DNA of 15,359 nucleotides from an uncultured Nitrosomonadales bacterium (GTDB lineage Bacteria > Pseudomonadota > Gammaproteobacteria > Burkholderiales > Gallionellaceae), in NCBI GenBank assembly GCA_903934275.1, contig CAIZNF010000596.1:1-15359 (forward strand), written 5' to 3'. A program made the translations under genes and the position numbers. The notes under the pieces are model-generated. The model saw only the letters and a program-made list of their open reading frames with translations. It was not told the DNA's origin and searched no databases. This document shows, in pieces, positions 15,239-15,359 of the stretch (position 1 is its first letter; each line of letters starts with the position of its first letter).

Positions 15239-15359
15239 GTGTTGTCGCTACACGAGATCGCAAAGCGCACAAGTTTATCGCGCAACACGATACGCAGATG
15301 GTTAAGGGAACCTACGGTAGCTGCACCGCCGAAGTACAGCAGAAGCGAGACACCGGTCA
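15239..15359 (+). CDS. IS21-type transposase IstA, 5' part, runs off the window
   Basis: From a GTG at 15239 the plus-strand frame reads MLSLHEIAKRTSLSRNTIRR, then WLREPTVAAPPKYSRSETPV, and stays open to the window end. HEIAKRTSLSRNTIRRWLR is the N-terminal helix-turn-helix of IS21-family IstA transposases, followed by the usual PKYSR linker. The frame is closed upstream by a TAG at 15209-15211. The IS left end therefore probably lies between about 15187 and 15239, directly on the truncated IS1182-type gene. IS21 elements begin with TG, and TG dinucleotides occur at 15193 and 15196. Whether istA and istB are complete cannot be seen. The start codon is uncertain. Confidence 0.55.
   Translation, partial: MLSLHEIAKRTSLSRNTIRRWLREPTVAAPPKYSRSETPV

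Noticed and set aside
15136..15359. Minus-strand frame open from the right edge to about 15136
   Set aside because: It crosses the junction of two plus-strand transposase fragments, and the plus frame shows a clear IstA HTH. The minus frame has no recognisable features.
1..15359. CRISPR arrays, tRNA or rRNA genes, toxin-antitoxin or phage modules
   Set aside because: No regularly spaced direct repeats and no tRNA cloverleaf or rRNA-like stretch were seen. No paired small genes of the toxin-antitoxin type were seen on either strand.

Overview
The window reads as chromosomal core sequence from a betaproteobacterium, most likely of the Nitrosomonadales/Gallionellaceae type. This is inferred from gene content and order (def-fmt-rsmB-DUF4390-ntrY-ntrX on one strand, LysM-dprA-smg-topA on the other) and from moderately GC-rich coding sequence. 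It is not based on any database match. No complete mobile element or obvious defence island is visible. The right edge enters transposase debris and the left edge enters an AT-rich stretch.

Layout. Positions 1-228 hold an AT-rich tract with an open minus-strand frame of unknown nature and a stem-loop behind prfC. Positions 229-1893 (-) encode peptide chain release factor 3. A 10-bp perfect hairpin with a seven-T tail ends 18 bases before the prfC ATG. It lies in a gene-free, structured stretch (1921-2304) that could be a small RNA or an attenuating leader. Positions 2305-7034 (-) form a tightly overlapping cluster: rsmB, a secreted DUF4390 protein, an NtrY-like histidine kinase and a short NtrX-like regulator that lacks the AAA+ domain. 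Positions 7035-7357 are a repeat-rich gap. Positions 7358-9005 (-) encode fmt and def, separated by a BIME-like palindromic pair.

A short divergent region (9006-9107) drives the plus-strand block: a secreted LysM protein, dprA, smg (DUF494) and topA (9108-14591). A 175-bp inverted-repeat element sits just before smg. Beyond topA there is a small two-helix 'transporter suffix domain' protein (-), then the first 57 codons of an IS1182/IS5-like transposase cut off at a junction, followed by the HTH start of an IS21-type IstA that runs off the window.

Functionally, much of the window concerns translation: def and fmt handle formyl-methionine, rsmB modifies 16S rRNA and prfC acts in termination. 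The rest covers DNA topology and uptake (topA, dprA) and an envelope-sensing two-component pair. The best candidates for something unusual are the structured terminator-bearing leader before prfC, the tandem heptanucleotide array inside the DUF4390 signal peptide, the AAA+-less NtrX, and three different inverted-repeat elements placed precisely at gene boundaries.
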